Part shown: one piece after another, positions 1 through 8,710 of the stretch | How positions within the stretch are numbered: position 1 is the first letter of the stretch | Layout: every line of letters begins with the position of its first letter | DNA from: CBDCME01 sp965218865 | GTDB taxonomy: Bacteria; Pseudomonadota; Alphaproteobacteria; JAAXGF01 | Direction: 5' to 3' | DNA length: 64,000 nt | Assembly: GCA_965218865.1 (NCBI GenBank) | Contig: CBDCME010000073.1 | Location: forward strand, 372,001-436,000 | Notes under the pieces: generated by a model | What the model was told of the DNA's origin: nothing | What the model saw: the letters and a program-made list of their open reading frames with translations, nothing else | Database searches by the model: none | Program-made: the position numbers and the translations under genes

Positions 1-195
1 GGAGGCCGCTATCGGCGGCGGCGAAGCCTCGCCGCCCCGAGCGAGCAATTCGGTGACCTCCGAAACGGGGCGCCAATCCGAAAAACCGTTTCGCCAACAA
101 AGAGCCTCCGGATTGTCGCGCGCGTATGCGATCGCCTTCGCCTCCTCCAGGGGGCCGATTTGCTTGTCCCCGAGCGCCAGGTGCCATTCGCCCAT
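1..195 (-). CDS. GYF_2-domain protein, N-terminal part (runs off window edge)
   Basis: An open frame starts at an ATG (193-195) preceded by a GGAGGAAG ribosome site and stays open to the window edge (65 codons, no stop seen). The first 45 residues look like a GYF_2 (DUF4339) domain: a leading W-x-L segment, a QIGP motif, then a C-W-R-N-G-x-x-D-W core. GYF_2 modules are usually protein-interaction domains at the N-terminus of bacterial membrane proteins; the rest of this protein is outside the window. It lies downstream of putA on the same strand, about 100 bp from its stop, so it could be co-transcribed. Family call moderate, function unknown. Confidence 0.6.
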   Translation of the reverse strand, partial: MGEWHLALGDKQIGPLEEAKAIAYARDNPEALCWRNGFSDWRPVSEVTELLARGGEASPPPIAAS

Positions 196-292
196 CGTCT
201 TCCTCCCATCACCGAATTGGACCGCGGCGAGGCTTATCAGGAAACCATCGCGAGCACCAGGATTGGCGGCCGGGCGCGACGGGACGGAAGCC

Positions 293-3200
293 TCATTCCC
301 GCAACGACAGGAGGTCGACGTTGCCGCCGGCCGCCGTGGTGTTGATCGATACCGTTCGTTCACTCGCGAAGCGATGCAGATAACGCGGTCCGCCGGCCTT
401 CGGCCCGGTTCCCGACAGGCCCTCGCCGCCGAACGGTTGGACCCCGACGACGGCGCCGATCATGCTCCGGTTGACATAAACATTGCCGGCCCGCACGCGC
501 TCGCGGATATATTTCGCGGTGGCGTCGATACGGCTGTGGACGCCAAGCGTCAATCCGTATCCGGTGGCGTTTATCGCGGCGATCACCTCGTCGAGGCGGC
601 CGGCAGCGAAACGAATGACGTGGAGGACGGGTCCGAACTGTTCGCCCTCGACCTCGGCCAGGGTATCGATTTCGAAGGCGCAGGGGGCCACGAAGGTTCC
701 GGCCCCGGCCTCGGGCGGCAGGGGCAAGGCCCGAACCAAACGCGCCCCGTGCGCCAAACGCCCGACGTGGCGATCGAGCTTCCGCCTTGCCTCCGAGTCG
801 ATGACGGGCCCCACGTCCGTGCGCAGCAACGCGGGATCGCCGATGACGAGCGCGTCCATCGCCCCGGCCAGGGTCGTGAGAAGCCGCGAGCCAATATCTT
901 CCTGCACGAACAACACTCGCAGGGCCGAACACCGTTGCCCCGCGCTGCCGAAGGCCGAGGCCAGGATGTCGCCGACGACCTGCTCGATAAGCGCCGTCGA
1001 ATCAACGATCATCGTGTTCTGGCCGCCGGTTTCGGCGATCAACGGCACGATCGGACCGGGCCGGGCAGCCAGCGCCCGGTTGATGGCCCAGGCCGTTTCG
1101 CTCGAGCCCGTGAAGGCGATACCGTCGATTCGGGGATCGGCGACCAGGGGCGCGCCCACCCGCGGCCCATCGCCGGGCAGGAGATGGACCACCTCGCCCG
1201 GAATTCCGGCCCGGTGCATCAGCCGTACCGCGAAAGCCGCCATCAACGGTGTCTGCTCCGCCGGCTTGGCGATGACCGCGTTGCCGGCGGCGAGCGCGGC
1301 CGTGATCTGGCCGCTGAAAATAGCCAGTGGAAAATTCCACGGGCTGAGGCAAAGAAAAACGCCGCGGCCATGGAGGGAAACGGCATTGTGCTCGCCCGTG
1401 GCCCCTCGCGATTGCCGCGGATTCGCGAATTCGGCCCGGGCTCTGGTGGCATAGTAGCGGCAATAATCCACCGCTTCGCGGACTTCGGCCACCGCGTCGG
1501 CGATCGTCTTGCCCGCCTCGCGGACGCAGATCGCCATCGCCGCCGCCAATTCGTCCTCGATCATGTCGGCCAGGCGGTCGAGGCAAGCGGCGCGGTCGTC
1601 GGGCGGTGTCGCCGCCCAGGCCGCGGCCGCCGCCTGGGCGCTGGAAAGTGCCTCCTCGATGGTCCCCTGGGCAGTCTCGGAAACCAAGCCCACTTGGCGC
1701 CTATTGTTCGCCGGATCGAGGACGGGCCGGGGTTCCCCCCCTGGCACCTCACGGCCGTCGACGAGGGCGGTCGCCTCCAAGGGGCCAGACAACGCCTCCG
1801 TCATCGCCCGCGCGAGGGGGCCTAATTGGACCTCGTCGCTAAGATCGACGCCCCGCGAATTGCGGCGCTCCTGGCCGAACAGACAGGGCGGTCGGGGAAT
1901 GCGCGGATGGGGGATCGTTTTGAGAGCGCCTAGCTTCGTTACCGGGTCGGCGACGACGTTCTCGACCGGCATGCGGTCGTCCTCTATGCGGTTCACGAAC
2001 GAGGTGTTGGCGCCATTTTCGAGCAGACGGCGCACGAGATAGGCGAGCAGATCCTCGTGACCCCCCACGGGCGCGTAAATCCGACAGGGAATATCGAGCT
2101 CGGCCAGCTCCCGGTAAAGCGCCTCTCCCATGCCGTGAAGGCGCTGAAATTCGAAATCGCGCCGGCCCTCGGCAATTTCCATGACCGCGGACACCGTGTG
2201 GGCGTTATGGGTCGCGAACTGGGAAAAGAACAATTCGCCGTGGGAGAACAGCTTGCGGGCACAGGCGAGATAGGAAACGTCGGTCGAGACCTTACGCGTG
2301 AATACCGGATAGTCACCCAGGCCAAGCTCCTGGCCACGTTTGATTTCAGCATCCCAGTAGGCGCCCTTGACGAGCCGCAGGGGAATTTGTTGGCCCCCTT
2401 CGCGGGCCAGAACGGCGAGCCAATCGAGCACCGCGAGGGCCCGCTTCTGATACGCCTGCACGGCAAGTCCGAGACCCTGCCAACCAGCGAGCTCCGGGTC
2501 ACGGTAAACGGCCTCGAAAAGGTCGAGCTGCAATTCGAGGCGCTCGGCTTCCTCGGCGTCGACCGTCAACCCGATGCCGCGAGCCCTGGCGTGCCAGGCG
2601 AGGTCGCGCAGACGCGGCGCGAGTTCCGCTTCCAGGCACCGCCTTTGCGCCGGTTCGTAACGCGGGTGGAGGGCCGAAAGTTTTACCGAAACGCTGGGAC
2701 GAGCGTGGAATTCACCACTCGTCGCCACCGCGCCAACCGCCTCGATAGCCTTGAGATAGGCGGAATAATAGCGCTCGGCGTCGGCCACGGTACACGCTGC
2801 CTCGCCCAACATATCGAATGAATGTCGGTATCCCGCCGCCTCCGAAACACGATCCAGGGCCTCGGAGATGGTCCGACCCATGACGAACTGACGGCCGATG
2901 ATGCGCATCGCATTCGTCAACGCCTGGCGGACGATCGGTTCACCGCCCTTGGCGATCAATCGAGCAAGCCCGGTGCCGACGTTGGATACGACTTCGCTGT
3001 CCAGACTTACCAGCCGACCGGTGAGCATCAATCCCCAGGTGGACGCGTTCACGAACAGCGAATCGCTCTTGCCGAGGTGCCCGGTCCAATCAGCGTCCGC
3101 GAGCTTGTCGCGAATCAGCCGGTTCGCGGTATCCGCGTCGGGAATGCGAAGCAGCGCTTCGGCAAGACACATCAAGACCACGCCCTCTTGGCTCGAAAGC

Positions 3201-3478
3201 GCGTATTCCCGCATGAACGCATCAACACCGGCCCCACCGTGGCGTCCGGCCCTCACCTTGGCAATGAGATCGCGGGCGCGATTATCGATCCGGGCCCGGG
3301 CTTCGAGCGAGAACCCGGCAAGGGGAAGCAAGGCCTCGACACACGCCGCCTCGTCGCGGCAATAGGCGCGGCAAATTTCGTCGCGCGGCGCCCCCTTCTC
3401 GGAAAGGGGTTCCGAAAAGATCATCGGCCCCGGTGCCGATGAAACGAGATGTGTTTCCGAGTCCACCATCATTCGCAA
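293..3478 (-). CDS. putA: Bifunctional proline dehydrogenase / L-glutamate-gamma-semialdehyde dehydrogenase PutA
   Basis: This 1061-residue protein oxidises proline to glutamate in two steps on a FAD domain and an NAD-dependent aldehyde dehydrogenase domain. Residues about 160-480 form the proline dehydrogenase barrel (segments RLVKGAYWD, FATHNAHTV and RRLLENGANTSFV). Residues about 560-1040 form the aldehyde dehydrogenase, with FTGSSETAW, the general-base region AETGGQN and the nucleophile C850 in SAGQRCSAL. The length matches short PutAs that lack both the ribbon-helix-helix DNA-binding domain and the C-terminal extension, so it is probably not self-regulating like E. coli PutA. Upstream (3479-3585) is a short AT-rich gap interrupted by an IS1595 element, which may have separated the gene from its original regulator. 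The gene is intact. Confidence 0.97.
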   Translation of the reverse strand: MRMMVDSETHLVSSAPGPMIFSEPLSEKGAPRDEICRAYCRDEAACVEALLPLAGFSLEARARIDNRARDLIAKVRAGRHGGAGVDAFMREYALSSQEGVVLMCLAEALLRIPDADTANRLIRDKLADADWTGHLGKSDSLFVNASTWGLMLTGRLVSLDSEVVSNVGTGLARLIAKGGEPIVRQALTNAMRIIGRQFVMGRTISEALDRVSEAAGYRHSFDMLGEAACTVADAERYYSAYLKAIEAVGAVATSGEFHARPSVSVKLSALHPRYEPAQRRCLEAELAPRLRDLAWHARARGIGLTVDAEEAERLELQLDLFEAVYRDPELAGWQGLGLAVQAYQKRALAVLDWLAVLAREGGQQIPLRLVKGAYWDAEIKRGQELGLGDYPVFTRKVSTDVSYLACARKLFSHGELFFSQFATHNAHTVSAVMEIAEGRRDFEFQRLHGMGEALYRELAELDIPCRIYAPVGGHEDLLAYLVRRLLENGANTSFVNRIEDDRMPVENVVADPVTKLGALKTIPHPRIPRPPCLFGQERRNSRGVDLSDEVQLGPLARAMTEALSGPLEATALVDGREVPGGEPRPVLDPANNRRQVGLVSETAQGTIEEALSSAQAAAAAWAATPPDDRAACLDRLADMIEDELAAAMAICVREAGKTIADAVAEVREAVDYCRYYATRARAEFANPRQSRGATGEHNAVSLHGRGVFLCLSPWNFPLAIFSGQITAALAAGNAVIAKPAEQTPLMAAFAVRLMHRAGIPGEVVHLLPGDGPRVGAPLVADPRIDGIAFTGSSETAWAINRALAARPGPIVPLIAETGGQNTMIVDSTALIEQVVGDILASAFGSAGQRCSALRVLFVQEDIGSRLLTTLAGAMDALVIGDPALLRTDVGPVIDSEARRKLDRHVGRLAHGARLVRALPLPPEAGAGTFVAPCAFEIDTLAEVEGEQFGPVLHVIRFAAGRLDEVIAAINATGYGLTLGVHSRIDATAKYIRERVRAGNVYVNRSMIGAVVGVQPFGGEGLSGTGPKAGGPRYLHRFASERTVSINTTAAGGNVDLLSLRE

Positions 3479-3585
3479 ACAGAATAGTTTTGAATCCGCG
3501 ATATGGAAAACTTGATCCTATTTTCTAGTCTGGCCGGATTATCGCGTTAAATCGAACCCCAATTCACTCGGGGAGAATTATTATT

Positions 3586-4605
3586 CCTGATTACGCACTT
3601 TGCTCCGCGAGTTTGAGGAGGTTGTAGGGCATGGGCGGGGTGCGTAGGGCGGCCCAGGCGAGGCGGGGGATCATCTCGTCCAGGCGGTAGCGGCGATTGA
3701 AGCGGTATTCGAACTGGGCCAGGTATCGCGGTGCGTGCTTGGGACGGATGGGGTCCCGCGGAGGCTGTTCTTGACGTTACCGAGGGTCGTATTGACCCAT
3801 TTGAAGGCGGCCCATTTGGCGGCCTGGGGTCCGCTGCCGGTAACGGCGGGATAATGGCTGCAGCCAGCCGCGGTGACGGCGGTGAAGCAGCTCAGGCCGT
3901 CGCTGACGACGGTGCTTCCCGGGGTCAAGACGCGGCGCGACATTTTCTCGATCTCTGCCTTGCGGAAGCCCTTCACCCGGGTGAGCTTGAGCCGGTGCGG
4001 CCGACCCTCGGCGGTGGTTTCCACGGCGGCCACGAAAGGCGTTTTGCCGGGTGCGCCACGGCCCCGCTTACCGCCGCGCCGGGCGCCCCCCAGATAGGCG
4101 TCGTCGATCTCGATCCGCTTGCCCTCGCCGCCCAGCGGCTTGTTTTCCTCGCGTTCAAGCATCACCTGCATCAGTTTGTGATGCATCTTCCACGCCGTAT
4201 TGTAGCTGACCCCGAGCCGGCGCCCCAATTCGAGGCTGGAAATCCCTTTCTTCGACTGGCTGATCAGGTAGAGGGCCTCGAACCATACGATCAGCGCCAG
4301 GTGGGTCGCATGAAAGATCGTCCCCGCCGTCAACGACACCTGGTAATGGCAGCCGCTGCACTGATACAGCCGCCGACTCTTGTGCTCGCTGTAGCGATCA
4401 CCGGCACAGCGGGGACAAACAAAACCCTTCGGCCAGCGCCAGCCGAATACCACCGCCCGACATTTCTCCTCGCTAAGTTCACGAAACCGCCCCAAACTCA
4501 ACCCCAACTGAACCGCATTCCTCGACATCGCAAACCTCCTGAAAAACCACCGGATGTTCACTTTTTGTACCATACCAAATCCGCGGAGGAAAGTGCGTGA
4601 TCAGG
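3586..4605 (-). mobile_element. IS1595-family insertion sequence (no passenger genes)
   Basis: The element is bounded by imperfect terminal inverted repeats of about 24 bp, starting CCTGATTACGCACTTTG at 3586 and, on the other strand, CCTGATCACGCACTTTC from 4605. The flanks TTATTATT (3578-3585) and ATATTATT (4606-4613) match at 7 of 8 positions, consistent with the 8-bp duplication of this family. It contains one transposase gene, broken by a frameshift. Confidence 0.85.
3591..4528 (-). pseudogene. IS1595-family transposase, frameshifted near its C-terminus
   Basis: The start is placed at the ATG at 4528, behind AGGAGG (MSRNAVQ), rather than at an upstream ATG at 4573. The N-terminal zinc ribbon (CPRCAGDRY, then YQCSGCHYQ) and the DDE-type core with EIDDAYLGG, VVSDGLSCF and a late N of FKWVNTTLGN identify the IS1595 superfamily. 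The first frame is lost after NSLRGT at about 3765. The expected continuation (IRPKHAPRYLAQFEYRF to LLKLAEQSA, stop at 3591-3593) is present in another frame, so about 7 bases appear deleted. It is probably inactive. Confidence 0.85.
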
Positions 4606-4752
4606 ATATTATTTGGCGCGAAAAAGTACAGTTTTTCCGATCGATCGATGGATTGGCCCACCCTTCGGCGCTGAAACCGAAAACATCTTTTGACACTGGA
4701 CCGCAGTTGCGATCATATATTACCTCGCGTAACCGAGCGGGATTCACAAATT
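4606..4752. other. 147-bp spacer between IS1595 and IS256 copy 1
   Basis: This AT-richer sequence stays open in one plus-strand frame but resembles nothing I recognise. It is probably a scrap of the region that once flanked IS256 copy 1, because the two sides of that IS do not share a target duplication. Confidence 0.4.
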
Positions 4753-6214
4753 GGCGATGTCCCATGCTCTGTTGAAAAAGGCGAGGCAGGCATGGTTGGG
4801 CTTCGAGGCTAGGCGGCCTCTTTGATGGTTTCAATGGCGCTTTTCGCTTTTGCCTTTTTCACGTGATCCTCGAGGGCAGCTCTGAGGATGGGGAGTTGCC
4901 GGTAGGCCTTGAGGCGACGGAGGTCTTTTGGGCTTCCAGGAGGCCGGCGGCGGTCCATCGCAAGGCCATCTCGGCGTTGCGCCAGCGCTTGACATTGTGC
5001 TGCACCATCCTGACCGTTCCCAAGGCATTCTCGATGGCGTTGGTGCAGGCCAAGGAGCGCCTGAGCTTGGGCGGCAGGCCCAAGCGGATCACGGTGAGGA
5101 TCTCATCCAGGCCCTCCAGGATGGAAGCCGAAACGCCGGGGGCCTCGGTCTCCAGGCGGCGCGCCAGGTTCTTCATGAGGCGTTCGGCTTTCTCGGCATC
5201 GTCTTGGTCCCAGGCTTGCCTGAGCGCCTTCTTGACGCCGGCATGAAGGCTTTCGTCGAGGCGCTCGATGATGTTGCGGCCCTTGTGGACCTGGCAGCGC
5301 TGGAGGGCGGCCACCGGCCTGAAGGTCCGCTTGATCGCCTTGGAGAGCGCCTTGGCGCCGTCGACGATGAAGAGCCGGGGCACTTCCGGGTCGAGGCCGC
5401 GGGCGGTCAGGTTGTCGAGCAGCGCCTGCACCGTGGCGGCATTCTCCGTGGCACCTTCGGCCAGGCCTAGAACATGCTTCTCGCCCGCGCCGTCGATGCC
5501 AATAGCTGCCAGCAACACGTGATCGCCGACGTGCAGCCCGTCGATCTGGATGACCAGGAGATCGAGATCCGAAAGGTCGCTGGCCAGGAAGGCCTTCAGC
5601 TTCTTGCGCGTCATGGCCACGAAGCGCCGCGAGACCGCGGACTTCGAGGTCGCATCGCCCGCGCGTGCCGGCAAGTCGCCGCTGGCCTCGCCGGGCAGGC
5701 GCACGGCGCGCGCGTACTTGCGGGTCGAAACCGTAAGCAGCATGATGTTCATCGCCCAGGACTGCAAAAGCGCCGGGTCCGAGAGCAACTCCCAGCTCGG
5801 CAAGCTCATCTCCTTGCCCGCAAGATCGCGCACCCGCGGGCGCGTCAGCTTCACCTTGCCCCCGTGATAGGCAATCTCGCTCTGGGTTGTCCCCCAGCGA
5901 TGGCCCTGCCGCTCGGCCGTGCGGGCGTGGCGCGCTCCGCAGAGCACCTCGCTATCCTCGTCCAGCATCTCGCCCAGGGTCTCCACCCCGGCCAACAGGC
6001 AAAAGCGATCCACGCTCATGCGCAGATCATCAAAAGCCTCCGGCAAGGCCGGCGGCAACAGCGGAAGCGGGATCCCCAACAGTTTCGAAAGGCGGCTGTT
6101 CCGTGTAGTCTTGGTCATGGCGTCGTTCTCCTTGATGGATTCAACACCCAGAGCCTAACGGTTCCAGGCGAATGACGCCAACCTCACTTTTTCAACATCA
6201 GCCGGGACATTGCC
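4753..6214 (-). mobile_element. IS256-family element, copy 1
   Basis: The 1462-bp element runs from GGCGATGTCCC at 4753 to the inverted match of GGCAATGTCCC at 6214. Both ends share GGC(A/G)ATGTCCC and an inner TGTTGAAAAAG. The adjacent 8-mers CACAAATT (left) and TACGAAGT (right) do not match, so no target duplication is visible. Confidence 0.92.
4859..6118 (-). CDS. IS256-family (mutator-type) transposase, copy 1
   Basis: This 419-residue transposase starts behind AAGGAG and has the mutator signature: the first Asp in LLVIQIDGLHVGD, the second in LFIVDGAKAL, the segment QRCQVHKGRN, and the final Glu in CTNAIENALGTVR. The usual C-terminus (LRRLKAYRQLPILRAAL onward) is encoded in a neighbouring frame, reachable with one more A at a 4-A run, with a stop at 4809-4811. 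All five copies share this shift, so it belongs to the element and is not a local error. This copy has variants LGIP near the N-terminus and FRP before VAALQRC. Confidence 0.93.
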   Translation of the reverse strand: MTKTTRNSRLSKLLGIPLPLLPPALPEAFDDLRMSVDRFCLLAGVETLGEMLDEDSEVLCGARHARTAERQGHRWGTTQSEIAYHGGKVKLTRPRVRDLAGKEMSLPSWELLSDPALLQSWAMNIMLLTVSTRKYARAVRLPGEASGDLPARAGDATSKSAVSRRFVAMTRKKLKAFLASDLSDLDLLVIQIDGLHVGDHVLLAAIGIDGAGEKHVLGLAEGATENAATVQALLDNLTARGLDPEVPRLFIVDGAKALSKAIKRTFRPVAALQRCQVHKGRNIIERLDESLHAGVKKALRQAWDQDDAEKAERLMKNLARRLETEAPGVSASILEGLDEILTVIRLGLPPKLRRSLACTNAIENALGTVRMVQHNVKRWRNAEMALRWTAAGLLEAQKTSVASRPTGNSPSSELPSRIT

Positions 6215-6336
6215 TACGAAGTTGGGGCACGACTTACATAGCGACTCGGGCTGTACGAGTCGCCGGTCAAGGTAAAGGTTTGGAAAAATATTCATCGCCA
6301 CGGTAACCTCGTCAGGCTCATGGTGGGAGATGACGT

Positions 6337-7167
6337 ATGAGTTTTAAAATGAAGTTTTGGGGCGTGAGGGGCAGTATCGCCTGTCCCTCGGCGAACCATA
6401 TTGCGTTTGGGGGCAATACGAGCTGTATCGAAATCGCCGCGGGCGGAGAACGAATCATATTTGATGCCGGCACCGGAATTCGCAACCTCGGTCACTGGTT
6501 TCTGCGCAAGGACGTCCACAAGGCGATTATTCTTATGTCCCACACCCATTGGGATCACATAAATGGGTTCCCGTTCTTTTCGCCGGCCTTCCGCAAGGAT
6601 CGTTCCTTTCACATCATGGCCGGGCATCTCATAGACGTCGGCGGCATCCGCGGTATCCTCGCCGGCCAGATGGCGAACCCCACTTTTCCGGTGCCGTTGG
6701 AAGCGATGCAAGCGAAAATGACCTTCGAGGATTTCCGCGCCGGTGATACCTTCTTCTTGGGCAAGAGCAAACAGATCAGGGTTCGCACGGCCGCGTTGAA
6801 CCATCCGAACGGCGCCACCGCCTATCGCATCGAATTCGCTGGCAAGTCGCTCTGCTATGTAACGGACACCGAACACGTCATCGGTCAACCGGACCAGAAC
6901 ATCCTCGGTCTTATCGAAGGCGCCGATCTCGTGATTTACGATTCAACTTACACCGATAAGGAATTTCCCAGTCACGTCGGCTGGGGGCATTCCACTTGGC
7001 AAGAGGGCATTCGCCTGGCGCGCTCGGCCAACGTGAAATCTCTCGCCATCTTCCATCATGACCCCGACCACGAGGACTTGTTCATGGAAGAAATCGAGAG
7101 CAGTGCGCGCGCAACCTGGAACGGAGCCATCGTGGCACGTGAATTCATGCGCATCAACCTGGCCTGA
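6337..7167 (+). CDS. MBL-fold metal-dependent hydrolase
   Basis: The 276-residue protein opens with MKFWGVRGSIACP and has the metallo-beta-lactamase metal motif HTHWDH at residues 69-74, a later Asp in YVTDTEH and a late His in IFHHDPDH. The N-terminal signature resembles the phosphodiesterase/RNase Z-like MBL branch that includes cyclic-phosphate and ribonucleotide hydrolases; the substrate cannot be deduced. The start is supported by GGGAG before ATG. A 7-8 bp palindrome (GCGACTCG with CGAGTCGC, about 6240-6264) lies upstream. The neighbouring convergent HPt gene hints at a signalling context, but that is inference. Confidence 0.88.
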   Translation: MSFKMKFWGVRGSIACPSANHIAFGGNTSCIEIAAGGERIIFDAGTGIRNLGHWFLRKDVHKAIILMSHTHWDHINGFPFFSPAFRKDRSFHIMAGHLIDVGGIRGILAGQMANPTFPVPLEAMQAKMTFEDFRAGDTFFLGKSKQIRVRTAALNHPNGATAYRIEFAGKSLCYVTDTEHVIGQPDQNILGLIEGADLVIYDSTYTDKEFPSHVGWGHSTWQEGIRLARSANVKSLAIFHHDPDHEDLFMEEIESSARATWNGAIVAREFMRINLA

Positions 7168-7208
7168 TTCGTTCGGTTGCGGCGAAAATACGCGGCGGCC
7201 ACCTTCCC

Positions 7209-7715
7209 CTATCCCAATACGCGAACGTCGTTGATGGCGCGGAGAATTTCCCTGCCGTCCTTGCCGCGGTGACCGCCAAGTCGCTCGTCGATAACCCTCG
7301 CCATCGCATCGGTATGGGTCCGAATGATCCCCACGTGCCGGTCGCAAGGCGCTTCCAGCGAAACGCAAAATTCATAGAGGGACTGGGCAATGGCGGTTAT
7401 CAGGGGGAAACCGAAACTCGCGCCCTGCCCCTTGATTTCGTGGGCCAAGTTGCCGATACGGGCAACCACCTCGCTATCCAGGGAGCCCGCGCAATCGGAA
7501 ACGATCGCCGCGATGTCGTTTTTTATCCAGGTGGTGTAATCCTCCTTGAGGGCCTTAAGGGCCGCTTCCGCCTCTCTCAGCAACTCGGGATTAAAGACAT
7601 TCCCGGTGGCATTCGCCGATGAATCGCTTTGAATCGGACTTTCGGTGACACGCTGGGGGGCAAACCGCCCCTTCAACGCCGACCGCGCTGAATTCGCTTC
7701 GACCTTCGAAGGCAT
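7209..7715 (-). CDS. HPt (histidine phosphotransfer) domain protein
   Basis: The 168-residue protein has a low-complexity N-terminal 40 residues, then a helical bundle with the phosphotransfer motif LAHEIKGQGASFGFP, in which H92 is the predicted phosphorylated histidine. Stand-alone HPt proteins relay phosphate between hybrid histidine kinases and response regulators in the cytoplasm. No kinase or regulator is adjacent; the convergent neighbour is the MBL hydrolase, with 41 bp between the stops. Domain call is good; partners unknown. Confidence 0.82.
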   Translation of the reverse strand: MPSKVEANSARSALKGRFAPQRVTESPIQSDSSANATGNVFNPELLREAEAALKALKEDYTTWIKNDIAAIVSDCAGSLDSEVVARIGNLAHEIKGQGASFGFPLITAIAQSLYEFCVSLEAPCDRHVGIIRTHTDAMARVIDERLGGHRGKDGREILRAINDVRVLG

Positions 7716-7803
7716 TCCGACGTACCTGCGGTTTCGTGATAGATAACCGTTCTGGAATACACTCGGTTGTTTAATGCTGCCTTAACGAATTTGGAGCGGT
7801 CGC

Positions 7804-8709
7804 CTACGGATCGGGGCGGCCAAGGGCTCGGGCTACCTTCGACCTGGGATTTCGGCCCAAGGCATCGGCGATGAACCAGGACGCCCGCACGAGTGCATCG
7901 AGGTCGACGCCGGTTTTCAGGCCCAGACCATCGAGCATGTAGATCACGTCATCGGTGGCGACGTTGCCCGTCGCGCCGGGGGCGTAGGGACAACCGCCGA
8001 GACCCGCGACCGAACCGTCGACGACCGACACACCGCGTTCGAGCACCGCGAGGAGGTTCGCCAGGGCCTGGCCGTAGGTGTCATGAAAATGAACGGCGAT
8101 GCGTTCGAGCGGAATTTCGGAAACGACGGCATCGATGAGTGCTCGCGCCTTTCCGGGCGTGCCGACGCCGATCGTATCGCCGAGAGAGACCTGGTAACAG
8201 CCGAGTTCGACCAGGCGGCGCGCCACGGCGATGACGGCGGCGGGGGCGATGTTCCCTTCGAAGGGACAACCGAGAACACATGACACGTAGCCGCGCACGC
8301 GCATGCCAGCGCCCGCCGCCGCCGCGCAAACCGGTTTTATTCGCTCGAGGCTTTCCGCGATGGAACAGTTGACGTTCCTTTGCGAGAACGTCTCCGATGC
8401 CGCCGTGAACACCGCGACTTCGTCGGCGGACGCGGCCCGTGCCGCCTCGAAACCCCTCAAGTTCGGCGTCAACGCGCTGAAACGCACGCCGGAGCGGCGA
8501 TCGATACCCCTCAACACCGCCTCGCCGTCGGTGAGTTGCGGCACCTTCCGGGCCGAAACGAAACTCGTGGTTTCGATTGCCCGCAATCCGGTCTCCGAGA
8601 GCCGATCGATGAGCTCGATCTTGGTCTCGGTGGGAACGAAAGACGGTTCATTCTGCAGCCCGTCACGGGGACCGACTTCGACAATGGTGACGTCCGGCGT
8701 CTTGCCCAT
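7804..8709 (-). CDS. liuE: Hydroxymethylglutaryl-CoA lyase
   Basis: This enzyme cleaves HMG-CoA to acetyl-CoA and acetoacetate, the last step of leucine catabolism. Diagnostic segments are VEVGPRDGLQNE at the N-terminus, SLGDTIGVGTPGKA, HFHDTYGQALAN with metal-binding His residues, and the active-site loop GGCPYAPGATGN with the catalytic Cys. The start is set at the ATG at 8709 (301 residues, normal length) because the carboxylase alpha stop lies one base upstream (8711-8713), indicating translational coupling. A longer in-frame extension upstream is not needed. It is the last gene of the minus-strand leucine operon. Confidence 0.95.
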   Translation of the reverse strand: MGKTPDVTIVEVGPRDGLQNEPSFVPTETKIELIDRLSETGLRAIETTSFVSARKVPQLTDGEAVLRGIDRRSGVRFSALTPNLRGFEAARAASADEVAVFTAASETFSQRNVNCSIAESLERIKPVCAAAAGAGMRVRGYVSCVLGCPFEGNIAPAAVIAVARRLVELGCYQVSLGDTIGVGTPGKARALIDAVVSEIPLERIAVHFHDTYGQALANLLAVLERGVSVVDGSVAGLGGCPYAPGATGNVATDDVIYMLDGLGLKTGVDLDALVRASWFIADALGRNPRSKVARALGRPDP

Positions 8710-8710
8710 G

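Noticed and set aside
53..1825. Long plus-strand ORF (590 codons) opposite putA
   Set aside because: It is the antisense shadow of putA in a GC-rich gene; composition is Arg/Gly/Asp-rich without any domain, while the minus strand encodes a textbook PutA.
3479..3585. Lrp/PutR-type operator upstream of putA
   Set aside because: The AT-rich gap has no clear dyad that could be distinguished from chance.
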